Origin: Anaspis maculata
Taxonomy: Eukaryota > Arthropoda > Insecta > Coleoptera > Scraptiidae
DNA: 64,000 bases
Direction of reading: 5' to 3'
Assembly (NCBI GenBank): GCA_949128115.1
Contig: OX421966.1
Location: 62,741,416-62,805,415, forward strand
In this document: piece after piece, positions 11,827-23,620 of the stretch
Numbering within the stretch: position 1 is the first letter of the stretch
Layout: every line of letters begins with the position of its first letter
Program-made: the position numbers and the translations under genes
The notes under the pieces: model-generated
Told to the model about the DNA's origin: nothing
Seen by the model: only the letters and a program-made list of their open reading frames with translations
The model's database searches: none

Positions 11827-12853
11827 TCAGGTTGTCAGCACTGACCCCAAAAAATGATAGCGATTGGAACAGTTCGTATCTTTGCAGTTCGAGCACATGT
11901 CTGAGCAGATTTGCCCAGCTTATTGTTTGCAAGTGCATCGAGTTCCACAACCTCCCCTGCAGTTACACGGTATTAGATGCATTAAGGAATCAGGTACTGC
12001 AGGAAGATGTGTGGGTGCTGGCGTCAGTATGTCCTTCACGCGTTGCCATCCCATTTGTTGGAGAGAGATCGTTTCTCATCTATTCTTGGACATGGGAAAC
12101 GTGGACGGTGCAGACTGCAGATCAGAAATGTCGCAGTACGATTAAAATACTGACTTGAAATAATCACTGCACAGTAAAGTCATAACTAGAGCTAACCTGG
12201 AGATAAGTCCCCAGAGTGCTGATGAAGGGCAGCTTCAGTTGGCGGAAGCGTCAACAGGTAAAAAAATGATGTCACAGTCTGCTTGGCAATCGCTTGGTTG
12301 TACAAATGAAGGCGTAAATCGTCAATATTTTCAACTCTTTGGCTTGAATAGAGTATGTATACAAACTTTTCTCCAGCACTCGAAATTTACTTGTGGGTGG
12401 AAGATGCAGAATTGAAGACTCATGACTCCAAACCGAAGTGGTTCGTCTTTTTGGGGCAACTTGTACTTAGGCGTTCTTTTTGCTTTTTCCAAACATCGCG
12501 TAAGTTCCTACCCCCCACCGGTCACAGTATAAGCAAACAACAAGGCATCTTCAAGATCACATAGCTCTTCTTCCTCAATCCCCTGAATATCGTACAACTT
12601 GCCAGAATTCTTGCTAGTACTGGGGTGCAACATGTATCTACGCACTGCTCGCTTTCCATACCAGGGCAATCATCATCTCTAATACGCCAGTGTCGTTTTC
12701 GATGACGACAACCTACTGCCCACATATTAGTTCCTCCACTGCAATAGTGAAAATGAGAAAGTCTGCATCGTCAAAGGCTTGATGTACGGTCACGCTGGGC
12801 TCTTCGAAATTGTGTTGCCAGCATTCATATGAGACGAACCTTATTGTGGACAT
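11827..12853 (-). pseudogene. Degraded PIN/XPG-like nuclease-type gene with Cys-rich tail
   Basis: Minus-strand pieces in several frames read in the order of a multi-copy arthropod protein family that I know only as uncharacterised. From 12853: a stretch with DDADFLIFTIAVEEL, then after a stop VVVIENDTGVLEMMIAL, resembling the DAD..I..TAIE...VVVGEDTDLLVLL core of PIN/XPG-like nucleases. After a frameshift comes KLYDIQ then LLFAYTVTGG, where relatives usually have a GCDTTS motif. Near 12230 is LPPTEAALHQH. Near 11990-11855 is a tail with spacing CxCx3Cx3CxC...Cx3Cx2Cx4C. At least three in-frame stops and several frameshifts make it non-functional. The N-terminus is missing where the right arm starts. 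Family assignment is from motif memory only, and the function is unknown. Confidence 0.65.
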
Positions 12854-13545
12854 TGCTAAAAAATTCTGCTTGTGATACTGTCACTGCGGTATAATCCTAA
12901 TCCCATATAAGCTTCATAACATGTAGCCCCAAGACACCTCATAATCACAGTAACATTGATGTGGACACCCAGTAGTCACCCACGATCACAATTATGGCGC
13001 TCGCATAATTAGGTATAGTGCAACTCAGAGCTCGCCTCACCCTAACTTGCGTCTAGTCTGGGGACTGTGTATTTGCAATCGGTGCTTCCACAGGCACCAT
13101 AGGTATACGCTTGGGCAGCTGAAAAATCTCTGAATGCATTGACCTATGGTTTGCCACTGTTTATTTTTGATTAATGATACAGAGCGAAAATTCTATGAAG
13201 AGTCGTCGCGAATAACAGAGTTGATTTTGAATTTAGCGGGTTTGCCGGTTCGCCGTGTACCGGATATGGGCCACTCGCTCCAGAAAATCATTGTTTGGTC
13301 TATTCTATTCAATTCAAGCTCAATCTGAGCTTGATCGGTTCAAGATTAATATTACGGAATGAGTTGCAGCTCAGCGATGCAACTTTAAGAACTTGAGGAC
13401 CTAAAAATCAAAGACGCGGACACGGGAAAGTTAGGGTATTTTGATATGTTGTTCTACTAGGTTCAAGCTGTCAATGTGCAAAAATTCAGCCTTGGGCGAA
13501 TTATTTCTAGGTTTTGTCGATTTTAGACCTAAAATGCCTGGGCTA

Positions 13546-16013
13546 ATAATTTTTAAACTGAAATAAGTTTTCTAGGTGTTTTGAAGTTTTAAGAAAATTC
13601 ATATCCCACCCTGCTGTAAGGGTGCTAACATAAGCATAATAGTAGAAGTGAATTTTGAGAGGGAATTCACAATCAGATGCAGAGAATCCGACCGTAGAGT
13701 CCGTAGACCTTCCCCTACATTTTCAAGATTTATTTCGAATATGATGTTCAGAAACAGGGATAGAGAATGAGGGACGAGGTTGAACTTATTTTTGAAAAAT
13801 AGACACTTTTACGAAACAGGATGATATGAAAGTCCACTATTTCCATTCATTTGGTTTATGATATGGAAAAATGTTTTACGCTTAAATATGGTCAACTTCA
13901 ACCCTCTGTGGGGTGAAAACTGGTCATACGAATGAGTTTTTTCTTGACGATCTTATTCAGCGTAACCGATAGGGCACAATATCAGAAATTCAGCCGGAAT
14001 GACCGATGGCTCTTTTTTAAAGCCCACCCCCTATTCGGGGGTTGGAAAAAAAGTCTGTGCTAAAATTCATAATTCGACAAAATAGAACCATCTGCATGAC
14101 TTTCAAACGTAATTTCGAATTTTACACCCACAAGTAGGGGTTGGAGGTGAGGGAGGGGGTTGATTTTTTCACAAAAGAATAAGGAAATTGTCATTAGCCA
14201 TGAACATATAGAAAAGTTAGGGAATTTGACTGTGTAAGGGATCGCACTTTTGCGCCTAGTTTTAAAAAGATTCCCCTTTAAATTCGCGCGAGAAATGATT
14301 TGTTGGTTGCCTAAGTAGACGACCAGAAATCGTCAAGAAACGTCACCATTGAGATTAGGCGAGGACGGTCAGGGTAGAGAAAAGGGGGAACGAGGGAATT
14401 TCCGACAACACGCAGCGGTGTTCCAAGTTCTGGGCCGGAAAGTCGTGAATACAGGTGGGTTCTGTTTTGATTTCCTTGCTGATTTTATTCCTCAAGGTGT
14501 TGCTTGCCTTGGCACGTGAATTTGTGGCCCGGTCAATGTAGCATGTTCCATTTTTGCGAATTTCAAGTAGGTTTTCTGGGCCTCGGCGGGCGCCATCGCA
14601 AATGGCGACGTAAACAAGGAAAATGTAGTCTGGGATTTTCGCCCTAGTTGAAATCAAGCCGCACAGAGAACGGGAAAAACATTACTCGTACGATTTGTTC
14701 AGTTCGTTTCTGGGAGAAGGGACTTACCTGTCGGGTAGGTAGCTACAACGTAGGTATGTGTCCGGATTCAGAACACATTCAATTTTCTTGATTAGTCAAA
14801 GATGTTTACTCGTTGGGTTACAATACAAAATAGGTGCATCATTCATTCATTCATTCATTCACTCATTCACCTACTCAGAAGTGTACGTTGTCATGACAGT
14901 GTTTGTTGGTGCTACAAACTCTGCAAGCGGCAAAGCGAAATCTGAAAGAGCCTGATGGTTGAACCTGAACATGTGTGTGTGAGCTAGTTTTTAACATTCA
15001 TTTTTATCATGTCCGATGTGTCCTTGAAAGTCGTGTAGGGGCCAACACTCCCTGGCTGCTCAGGAATTGTTCAAATGTTAGTGACTTTTGTGTGTTTCAT
15101 GTTTTGGGGTTTTTCTGATTCCTGTTTGGAAATTGAGGAGGGTCGGGAATCGGGGGAGCAGTTTCAGGTTAGTAATAGATCGGTTTCAACTCTAGGGGAA
15201 CACCTAGCTATTGGGTTTAGGTCTTTTCAGCGGTCCCTTGAGCCTTTACACGCAAACACCTTCTCTGTGGGAACCCAGAGCCTTGATTTAGTTAAGTCGC
15301 ATGTGTCTACCAATTGCTTTCTGCCTTGAGAGAGATGCGGAGTGGCGAAAGTGTGCTTTTAAGCGTAAAGCGTGAACATTAAATCCTGAGCGTAAAGTTT
15401 CACCAAAGCGTAAGCCAGCGAGTTTCCTTTTGTTGTTACGTAACTAAATGGCAAACTAAGCGAACATTTAGAGACGTTTGAGTACCAATTCACACTGGCT
15501 TGATGAATGCATTACTAGAGTGATTTCTCTGTCATTCCACCATGGCTCATTTACACTCAATTTTCATAATATCATTTGGGAAGGGATTTTCAGCACTCAA
15601 TCAGGCAATACGCAAGGGTTTCTTTGACGTGTTCTTCCCATGTGTGCCTGTCAGCGAATACGTCACTATTCTTTTGTGTTTACTGACAGTTTGATGCGTT
15701 TTATGATTTCTTGTTGTGCTTTGTTAATCAAATTATGTGTTTATTTTATTGTTGTTGATTCCTGCATTGTCTAAATGACTTGTAATGTCTTTCTTGTTTC
15801 ATTTGTGTTTGTGTTTTGTTTGTTTTGATCTATGTCATGTCATTTTGTCACTCTGTCAGTTTATTGTTGTGAGGTGTTTTGAGAAAAGAAACAGATTCAT
15901 TAAAAAAAACATTGCAAACGATTCAAATAAAAACTTCATTTTGCTTGCCTTCATTCGCGTTTCATTAAGGACTTTCAGCACCATCCCCAAATTCACATTC
16001 TCATCTAGAGTAA
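13546..16013. other. Mostly unique DNA, no gene recognised
   Basis: The first 80 bases are the right part of repeat T (GAAATAAGTTTTCTAGG, as at about 45560). The remainder shows no inverted repeat or transposon protein. A 100-codon minus-strand open frame (14355-14657) sits in GC-richer DNA but has no recognisable domain. An ATTC microsatellite is noted separately. Confidence 0.5.
14839..14868. repeat. ATTC microsatellite
   Basis: Five perfect ATTC units followed by ACTC and ATTC. Confidence 0.9.
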
Positions 16014-16015
16014 TA

Positions 16016-18810
16016 GTCCTAGCGGTACACGTAAAAATGGCTCTAATTGTGACAAAAGTGTGAAATTTGGTGTGTGGACTCCTTAAAGCATTTGAAAGGT
16101 TTTTAGAAGGGGAGCCAAGGAAAATTTTGATTTTGATTTTTTAATTTTTTGTGACGTCATTTTTTTTATTTTTTTTTTCATTTTTGCAACTATTCAAGAT
16201 TTTTTACTTTTGCTTTTGTATTATGGTGAGTAACTGCTTAATCCAAGAAACAGAAGAGAAAATTTGCGAAAAAAATTAACTGAAATGAAATGATAGCGTT
16301 TTTTGTAAAAATCAATTTTTTCCATTTTTTTCAAAAAATACTGTGAATATGTGGAAAATTAAAAAGGCAATTATCCCTCAAAACAAGCCCTATCAGAAGT
16401 TATGGAAGTGTTTCTCAAAATTCCAAGCCGTTTTCGAGATATTTGGAAATATGTTATTTCTTGCGACTGTTTCTTCGTATTAGTTCCTATTTCATCAAAC
16501 ATACGACAGGGTTCTTTTTTCTTGAAAATATACTTCAGAATGATCAGACCGAAGATTTCTTAGAAGTTCATTGTAAATTGTAATTTTTCCAGTGGCGTAG
16601 ATCATAAAAATTCAAATCGTTTCTACCCTCTCACCATACTTTCTACACCACTCGATTATTTGAAAAATACATGACATTTTGGCATTATGATGATCATCCA
16701 AGATCACTTAGCATGACACTTCATTTAAAAAGCACACCATTTTTCCGCTGATCAGATCGACTGCGAAACAATGCATCTTGTATCATCTCCTCGATCATCT
16801 CCATCATGACTGTTTTAGATAAATTATAGTTGATTGTCCCCTCCCAGAGTTTTTGAATAGGATGTCATAACAGGTGGCTTTTGATGATCATCTTGTCAAA
16901 TAAAATACAAATATTTACAAACAAATAGGTAGGTATGTTCCTATGTTCCAAACCGCAATAATTACAAAATAGATGCGATGACATGTATGCCTTCGACGCC
17001 AGTGTTAGCCACTCAACCAACTTTACTGTTGATAAAGTGCAGAATTTTCAGTTTGGGGGAACAATAAACTATTATGTATCTAAAACAGTCATGATGGAGA
17101 TGATCGAGGAGGTGATACAAAATGTAATGTCCGTTTTTATTACCATATTATCTTTGTAAAATTTACCTATTAATAAATGTTACTTAATATACTTAAAAAA
17201 AAGTAATATTTAGCAGTCGATCTAATCAGTGGAAAAATTGTTTGCTCAAGATCGTCGATCTCATCTTGTTTTCAAAAGAAGTGTCATACTAGGTGAACTT
17301 AGATGATCATGATGCCAAAATGTCATATATTTTCTAAATAATCGAGTGGTGTAGAAAGTACGGTGAGAGGGTAGAAATGGTTCGAATTTCGAATCGAATA
17401 AGAAATCTCCGGTCTGATCATTCCTAAGTATATTTCTAAGAAAAAAGAACCCTGTGATGTGTTTGATGTAATAGGAGCTAATACGAAGGAACAATGGGGT
17501 ACTTGCCTCAGTAGAGTCCCTTATCACTTATACTAGCAATCAAAAGTATTTCCAGCTGAATCTATTCCATTGGCAAGTACCCCATTGCAAGAAATAACAT
17601 TTTTCTAAATATCTTGAGAACCGGCTTGGAATTTGGAGACACACTTCAAGAACTTCTGATAGGGCTTTTTTTTAGGAATAGTTGTATTTTTCTATTTTTC
17701 ACATATTCACATTTCACACAAAATTGAAAAGTTTGATTTTTACAAAAAACGTCATTCAGTTCAATTGATTTTTTTCACAAATTTTCTCTTACGTTTCTTG
17801 GAATAAGCAATTACTCACCATAGTACAAAGACAAAAGTCAAAAATCTCAGATAGTTTCAAAAAGAAAGAAAAAAAAAACGTCACAAAAAATTGAAAAATT
17901 AAAATCAAAATTTTTTTGACTCCTCTTCTGAAAACCTTTTAAATGCTTTTAGGAGTCCACACACCAAATTTCACACTTTTGTCACAATTAGAGCCATTTT
18001 TATGAATTTTTACTTATACCGCTAGGACTATAATTCAGTGATGTAAAATACCCGGGTTTTTATACATTGTTTCGCAGCCGATCTGATCAGCGGAAAGTCA
18101 TGCTAAGTGATCTTGAATGATCATCGTAATGGCAAAATGTCATGTATCTTTCAAATAATCGAGTGGTGTAGAAAGTATGGTGAGAGGGTAGAAACGATTT
18201 GAATTTTTATGATCTACGCCACTGGAAAAATTACAATTTACAATGAACTTCCGAGAAATCTTCGGTCTGATCATTCTGAAGTATATTTTCAAGAAAAAAG
18301 AACCCTGTTGTATGTTTGATGAAATAGGAGCTAATACGAAGAAACAGTCGCAAGAAATAACATATTTCCAAATATCTCGAAAACGGCTTGGAATTTTGAG
18401 AAACACTTTCATAACTTCTGATAGGGCTTGTTTTGAGGGATAATTTCCTTTTTTATTTTTCACATATTCACAGTATTTTTTGAAAAAAAATGGAAAAAAT
18501 TGATTTTTACAAAAAACGCTATCATTTCATTTCAGTTAATTTTTTTCGCAAATTTTCTCTCCCGTTTCTTGGATTAAGCAGTTACTCACCATAATACAAA
18601 AGCAAAAGTGAAAAATCTTGAATAGTTGCAAAAATGAAAAAAAAAAATAAAAAAAATGACGTCACAAAAAATTAAAAAATCAAAATCAAAATTTTTCTTG
18701 GCTCCTCTTCTAAAAACCTTTTAAATGCTTCAAGGAGTCCACACACCAAATTTCACACTTTTGTCACAATTAGAGCCATTTTCATGAAATTTTACTTATA
18801 CCGCTAGGAC
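16016..18810. mobile_element. TA-flanked foldback with three arm copies
   Basis: The ends are TA|GTCCTAGCGGTA (left, TA at 16014-16015) and TACCGCTAGGAC|TA (right, TA at 18811-18812). Arm A (16016 to about 16760) is nearly identical, in reverse complement, to arm C (about 18065-18810). Both share a block containing CAGTGGCGTAGA. A third, more diverged arm B (about 17200-18028) also ends TACCGCTAGGAC|TA at 18028 and lacks that block. An inner inverted pair near 16785-16830 and 17087-17130 (GATCATCTCCATCATGACTG) closes the A/B palindrome. One likely history is an older A/B element joined by a newer copy or conversion of one arm. There is no coding capacity; open frames inside are arm translations. 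Confidence 0.85.
17493..17586. mobile_element. 94-bp hairpin MITE inside arm B
   Basis: Ends AATGGGGTACTTGCC and GGCAAGTACCCCATT form the inverted repeat. Arm C has only AGTC at this place between GAAAC and GCAAGAAAT, so the insertion is directly visible by comparing the two arms. A fragment of the same end is at 5504-5525. Confidence 0.8.
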
Positions 18811-18812
18811 TA

Positions 18813-19499
18813 TAAGAAATTCACAACGTAAGGAAAAGGTAGACAACGTAGGAAGGGGAGGGGGTAATGACGATCGAGGCCAAACGTCGAAAAGTGGGTT
18901 ACATTACAACCGAGACCCATTTTCCATAAGAATCGTGCGCGGTCCTTTGAACAAAATCGGTGAAACGTTCAAAAGTTATGTCAAAAAAAAAACGATTTGA
19001 AAAATCCAACTTGAACACCCTAAAACTTTTTACGGAGCATTTCAGGACATCGGAGTTATTTTTTGTTTTGGTCTTTTTCTGATAAGGAATCTCCCCTAGA
19101 AGATCGTAACCGTAATTACGAAACACCCTGTATAATTATTAATTCTGTAGGTAGTCTATTCTCTAAGAAGAAATTCGTAAGAAACTGAATTCATGGTGTA
19201 AAATCCCTGTAATTTCTTTCAGTGTACGGAATAATTTTAGAAAAACTCAAAACCACCGAATATACGATTTACGGAAGTGAAAACTTTCGAAAAACATGGT
19301 ACCCAACCACCCGGGTTAACTTTTCTAAACTGTGATGAAGCTACTGTTCCAAAACGAACTGAAATGCTGACATTTTATTCCAAAATTGCTTCCATGAGAT
19401 TATTCGTACCATTTTATGGTTGTGTTTATAGCTTTAGCAGGTAATAAAAAAATTATTCCTAATTAAAACTGACAATACTGTTCGGCTGTTCCCCTAATC
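18813..19499. other. AT-rich DNA with a solitary CACCCTGTA end
   Basis: CACCCTGTATAATTA at about 19125-19139 is a typical MITE end without a visible partner. Nothing else was recognised. Confidence 0.45.
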
Positions 19500-20230
19500 C
19501 CCACGATATAATAAAGCTCAAGTCATGAACGAGAATCTGACCTTTTTCCTTTTTCCCTCGCAGCTTTTTCCCCGCAGCCAGCCGAAATCAAACTCCTGCT
19601 GATGCGTATAACATCATTATAGCCCGTAACCGACCCCAGCAGGAGCGCTGTTAATCACTTAACACGGCCAAACATCCACAAAAAAGTAACTGATCTGCGC
19701 CCCCGGCCGCAGCCCGTCCCCTTTCTCCCGAAGAATAAACGCACACCTAGTCAATCCTGCTAATTGAATTCCTGCTGCGAGTCCTAGACGGCCCGCTTGC
19801 GTGCAGCAGGATGCACCCGATCTAGCGCGATCCTTGCCGCTTCCTCGCGACCTTGCCGGCATATTATCGGCGGAGCGCTCGCGGCCCGCTTCAGTCTTCG
19901 ACGCGTTTCAGTCCTGCGAGGACCACCAGTACGGGCAGCCGCAGGATCAGCTAGCGTCGCGACGTCTCGCTCTCTTCGATCTCTCACACGGTGCAAGTGC
20001 TCTGGAATTGTTTTCAACGACACGTCGTTGCTTGGTTACCAATAAATTTGTATGTACACTTTCCGTAGTTGTTACTCCAGTGGTTACTGGCCTACTAGAT
20101 AAGTGTGTTTGGACCCCAGTTTGGATAGTTTTTCCAGTGTTTTTGACAAAAAAATTTGAAAGAAAAGTTTGGTGGTGTTTGTTGTATTGGAGGAAACGCA
20201 TATCGAGTGCTCGGCTTCTGAAGGTAAACA
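19500..20230 (+). promoter_or_regulatory. GC-rich unique island, possible promoter and first exon
   Basis: Markedly richer in GC and CpG than its surroundings and free of repeats. It contains arthropod-like initiator motifs TCAGTC at about 19890 and 19907 and ends in a splice-donor-like CTGAAG|GTAAAC at about 20222. The longest open frame is 153 codons (19801-20262 plus) but overlaps equally open frames on the other strand and has no recognisable domain, so a 5' untranslated exon or a regulatory island fits better than a coding gene. Both readings are inference. Confidence 0.25.
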
Positions 20231-23200
20231 ACACTTACTCTTTTTTTTTTCGTCTTGTATAATGCATGGTACCTTGTATGTATTCATAATATAAATATAA
20301 GAAAAGATAAGGTGTGTTCGATGGTGAGGTGTTTCAGCAGAGTTGTGGAAGATGCACGCTTAATACCTATAGGATAGGAAATTTCTTTGCGGTTTGTTTA
20401 TTGTTGGGTAATAGTGGAGCGGAGGTGGTATATGGAAGAGCTAAAGAAGACGACGAAGAAAGAGCCTGCTCGGTCACGCTCTTGGTCGCGGTTTGAACTT
20501 TAAATGTTGAGTGATTTTTGTAGTGGTGTTTGACATAAATAGAGTGTGTAATGACGAGGATGGGGCGTAAGGCATGGGAAAGAAGGAGGGGTCAAATTTA
20601 AATGACACGGATCAGTTATGAGTACTCGGTTATGCATAAGGAATCGATCTGGTTTTGTTTTTCAGGTAATAGCGCTCGTCCTTGACCTTCGAACTGCTGC
20701 AGGCTTTGTTGATTTTTTATTCATGTACTTTACAGGACAATGATACAGGGAACTTACGCAAGCTCAGAATCTGACCTGATGCCAAAAACTTTTTGAAAAC
20801 CCAAGCCGGGCCGGATTACCATGTTGGAGGCCTCTGGTCTCACAGATATCATGAGGACCCCCTCTTAACAACCTCAAGAAAAGTAACAACCAAAATACTG
20901 ATTTCTTCAAAATTTCAAAAAATAAAGAAAAATATTTTTCATCGGCCTAAAAAAAAACAAAAAATCGAGCAAAAAACTGAAGATTGGTTCACAATAACGA
21001 AGAGCAACTGGAATGGAATTGAATGATATAAAAGTAGTTTGAAAATTGAACTCGCCCCCGCCCCCTGAAAAAGTAAATGGTTTCTTCTTTGCAGTTTCAA
21101 AGAAACAATTTTTTTCTGGACGCCACTGAAGTCCAAGTTCATCAAATATCACTTTCTACAGCCATTATGGCTGAATATTCCAACCATGTCAAAAAAAAAA
21201 CATAGAGAAGCTCGAGGCCCTCTAAGTGGCCGAGGCTGCAGCCCCTAAAGACCATGCTATAATACAGCGCTGAACTGAAGTATTATTCACAAAGATATAT
21301 TTTTTTATTTCAACACAATCATGCATGCATTGCTGAAGAAAAATTAGTTGAAGTTACGTAGGCCTGCGTCTTGAGAATTTTGGAATTTTTCAAGAATTTT
21401 ATAGGTCAATCTGACGAAAATAATCAATACTATTGGAAAAATAAAAAACGTGGGCAGGTAGCAAGAAATCCTGCAATAATTTTGATGATCTTATCATAGT
21501 AGGTTCACCTGTACCGTGATTCTAGTCGGCTGTGAGATTTTGTTTTCAAGTTTCCAAATCTGAACTATAAAAAATCCCCAAAACTTTGCGGTTAGCTGCT
21601 CTGGCTTCATTTAGCGTTCGTCGTTCGGACCACTTTTGGAACGTATTTTTTACGCATATCATCTGCAGATAGAAGGAATATTTTTGCGGGACGTGATGTC
21701 TGACGCTTTTTTCCATGATATTGAAACATGTAGATAGTAATCTTTCGACCTGTTTTTAATTTTCGCCAATGAACAAATAAATCAAAGCAGCTTTGACATT
21801 TGACAGGTGTCAAAAATATTTCTAACCTCTTGAAGCCGGTTCAACTTTAGGTTGATTCAAACTAAAAAAGTACTAGGCCTTCGTCCAAAAAAAAGGAGTC
21901 CCATGGGATCATCAATCTTTTCACATCTTGCAGTCGAAAAGACACAACGAGTCATGAAGCACTATATTGGCCAGCGAGTTGGCAAGACAAAGAACATCTC
22001 AGCAGGCCTGCAGTTGTAGCAGGATTTACGTATAAAAAGTTAATAAAACCGAATTTCAAAAAACCCAGCCGCTCAAAGTTGCGTATTGGACCGAAATCTC
22101 GACCGAAATTCATGTGAGTACCTTCAGTTTGTAATTTGCTTCCGTTTTGGAGCTTGGCGGGACGAGTTTTTGTCGGCCTTGAATGGCCGTCGTCAAGATG
22201 ACTTAAATTGAAGGCGGCTTCGTAGGGTTCTGGTGTCTAAATGACGGTGATACAGCTCTGCGCCCCTCCAGTCGCCTTTTTAATTATGACAAGGTCAGTT
22301 TTCCGAAATTTTAATATCAATTTGATAAGAAATATAACTTTACTTCCAGAGAAGTCAGTTTCACACCAGGTAAAAAGGCGACAAGCCTATAGTATAGTAT
22401 GAGCTTATATGAATATGATACTGCAAGGTTTATTATATAGGAAATCAGTAAAGTATTGTAGCAACGGTGAGAGATTTTTGAGAAGTTGGAAAATTAGAGA
22501 ATTCTGTAGAAATTTTGAAAAGCTGAAGAAAATTATTGAACAACTTTTATACAGGGCATTTTGAAGAGTAAAAATGCGCTAGCTTGAGTATGACTAGTGC
22601 CTGTGAGTCCAGGTCAGCAAAAGAAAAAATTTTTGGTACTTACTTTTGGAGAAAATAAAAAATTGAGAAAGTAGCAGCAACTGTTGAGAACACTGAAATC
22701 ATAACAATAACAACGTTGATCTGGCCAACGAAAACACAACACTAAGCATTATTGGAAAATTTGCGCTGTGTAATAAGTATAGTATAGTGTAGTGTAATGT
22801 GTCTGCGAGGAAAGAGATATATGCCCCGTTGTAGTTCCTCCAACTTCGAACAGCCACTGGAAAAGAGGCTGCAACGAGGGCTACAACCCCCTGAAAGCTC
22901 TAAAATTGGCAATATATTTCAGAGAAAAATGACTAAAATCGAAGAGAAATAGCAATGCTGTGAAGATAATTGAAAAGCTTTGAAGTGATGTGTCGCTCAA
23001 CCGCATAATTGCCTGAATTCACTAGGTGACAACAAAACTCATTATTTGAAGAAAAGGTACAGAAGGTATGATGAAAAATGTCAATTTGCCTTTACTATTT
23101 CGTTGAGACATTTGTCATTTCGCCCATAATTGGCACACAACCTTTCGAGCTTGTTAGCTTTAGTCAGTGACAGATAATATGTTGGAAATTAGCTCAAATG

Positions 23201-23397
23201 ACAAAAAAAAATCGAAAAGGAAATGCCAAAAAAAGTCCTCTACTTTGTTACCGGAAACCCTGGTCAGTGATAATTATTTATAACGGAAAAAACACTAGTG
23301 TTTATTGAAAATTTTCGTAAGGGCTGCTTTCCCGGCTATGACGATTAAACAGACGGTTGCATTATAAGCGCCTGAACGTCACCTTTATAAAAAAGAC
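20231..23397. other. AT-rich unique DNA, no gene seen
   Basis: Contains an approximate 112-bp inverted pair GTCGCCTTTTTA (22271) and TAAAAAGGCGAC (22371), and a TAGTATAG/TAGTGTAG patch near 22772-22800. No transposon protein or RNA gene was recognised on either strand. Confidence 0.5.
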
Positions 23398-23440
23398 GTG
23401 GACTTGTCCGAGCTTTTTTTCGAAAAAAGATATCTAATTC

Positions 23441-23594
23441 CCAAAAACCCAGTGTTGTGATTCCGTTGAGACAGCCTGTATTTTGAGAATTTCTGGAAAC
23501 TGCAGCTTTCGCTTCTCAGTGTTGTGATTCCGTTGAGACACCCTGTATTTTGGAAATTTTCGGAAACTGCAGCTTTCGCTTCTCAATATTTTAC
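23441..23594. repeat. Tandem duplication, 77 bp x 2
   Basis: GTGTTGTGATTCCGTTGAGA begins two consecutive units starting near 23442 and 23519. Each continues with CCTGTATTTT, a GGAAACTGCAGCTTTCGCTT block and CTCA. Related to the duplicated unit at 9474-9628. Confidence 0.8.
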
Positions 23595-23620
23595 TCGAGA
23601 TTTTACTCGTTTACTTTGTA

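Larger units (their letters stand above)
10018..13543. mobile_element. TA-flanked element with ~640-bp inverted arms and cargo pseudogene
   Basis: The ends read TA|GCCCAGTCAAATTAGG on the left and CCTAAAATGCCTGGGC|TA on the right, with the TA at 10016-10017 and 13544-13545. Left arm about 10018-10650 is the reverse complement of about 12890-13543: AACAACATATGAAAATACCC matches near 13440, and GGTGACTACTGGGTGTCCAC matches near 12970. The flanks belong to repeat T, whose related copy at 45440-45590 runs through the site without the element, so an unoccupied relative exists in this window. Inside lie a second direct copy of part of the left arm (10690-11190), a nested PIF-like MITE (11399-11526) and a degraded minus-strand gene (11827-12853). 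No transposase is recognisable. Confidence 0.85.

Noticed and set aside
11793..12158. 121-codon plus-strand open frame
   Set aside because: Antisense to the degraded Cys-rich nuclease-like relic, which has clear family motifs on the minus strand.
14355..14657. 100-codon minus-strand frame as a gene
   Set aside because: No recognisable domain, no splice or promoter context and no repeat relationship. It cannot be distinguished from chance in GC-richer DNA.
19801..20262. 153-codon plus-strand open frame as a host protein
   Set aside because: Sits in GC-rich DNA where long frames arise easily, overlaps equally open minus-strand frames, and has no recognisable domain. Kept only as a possible promoter or untranslated exon.
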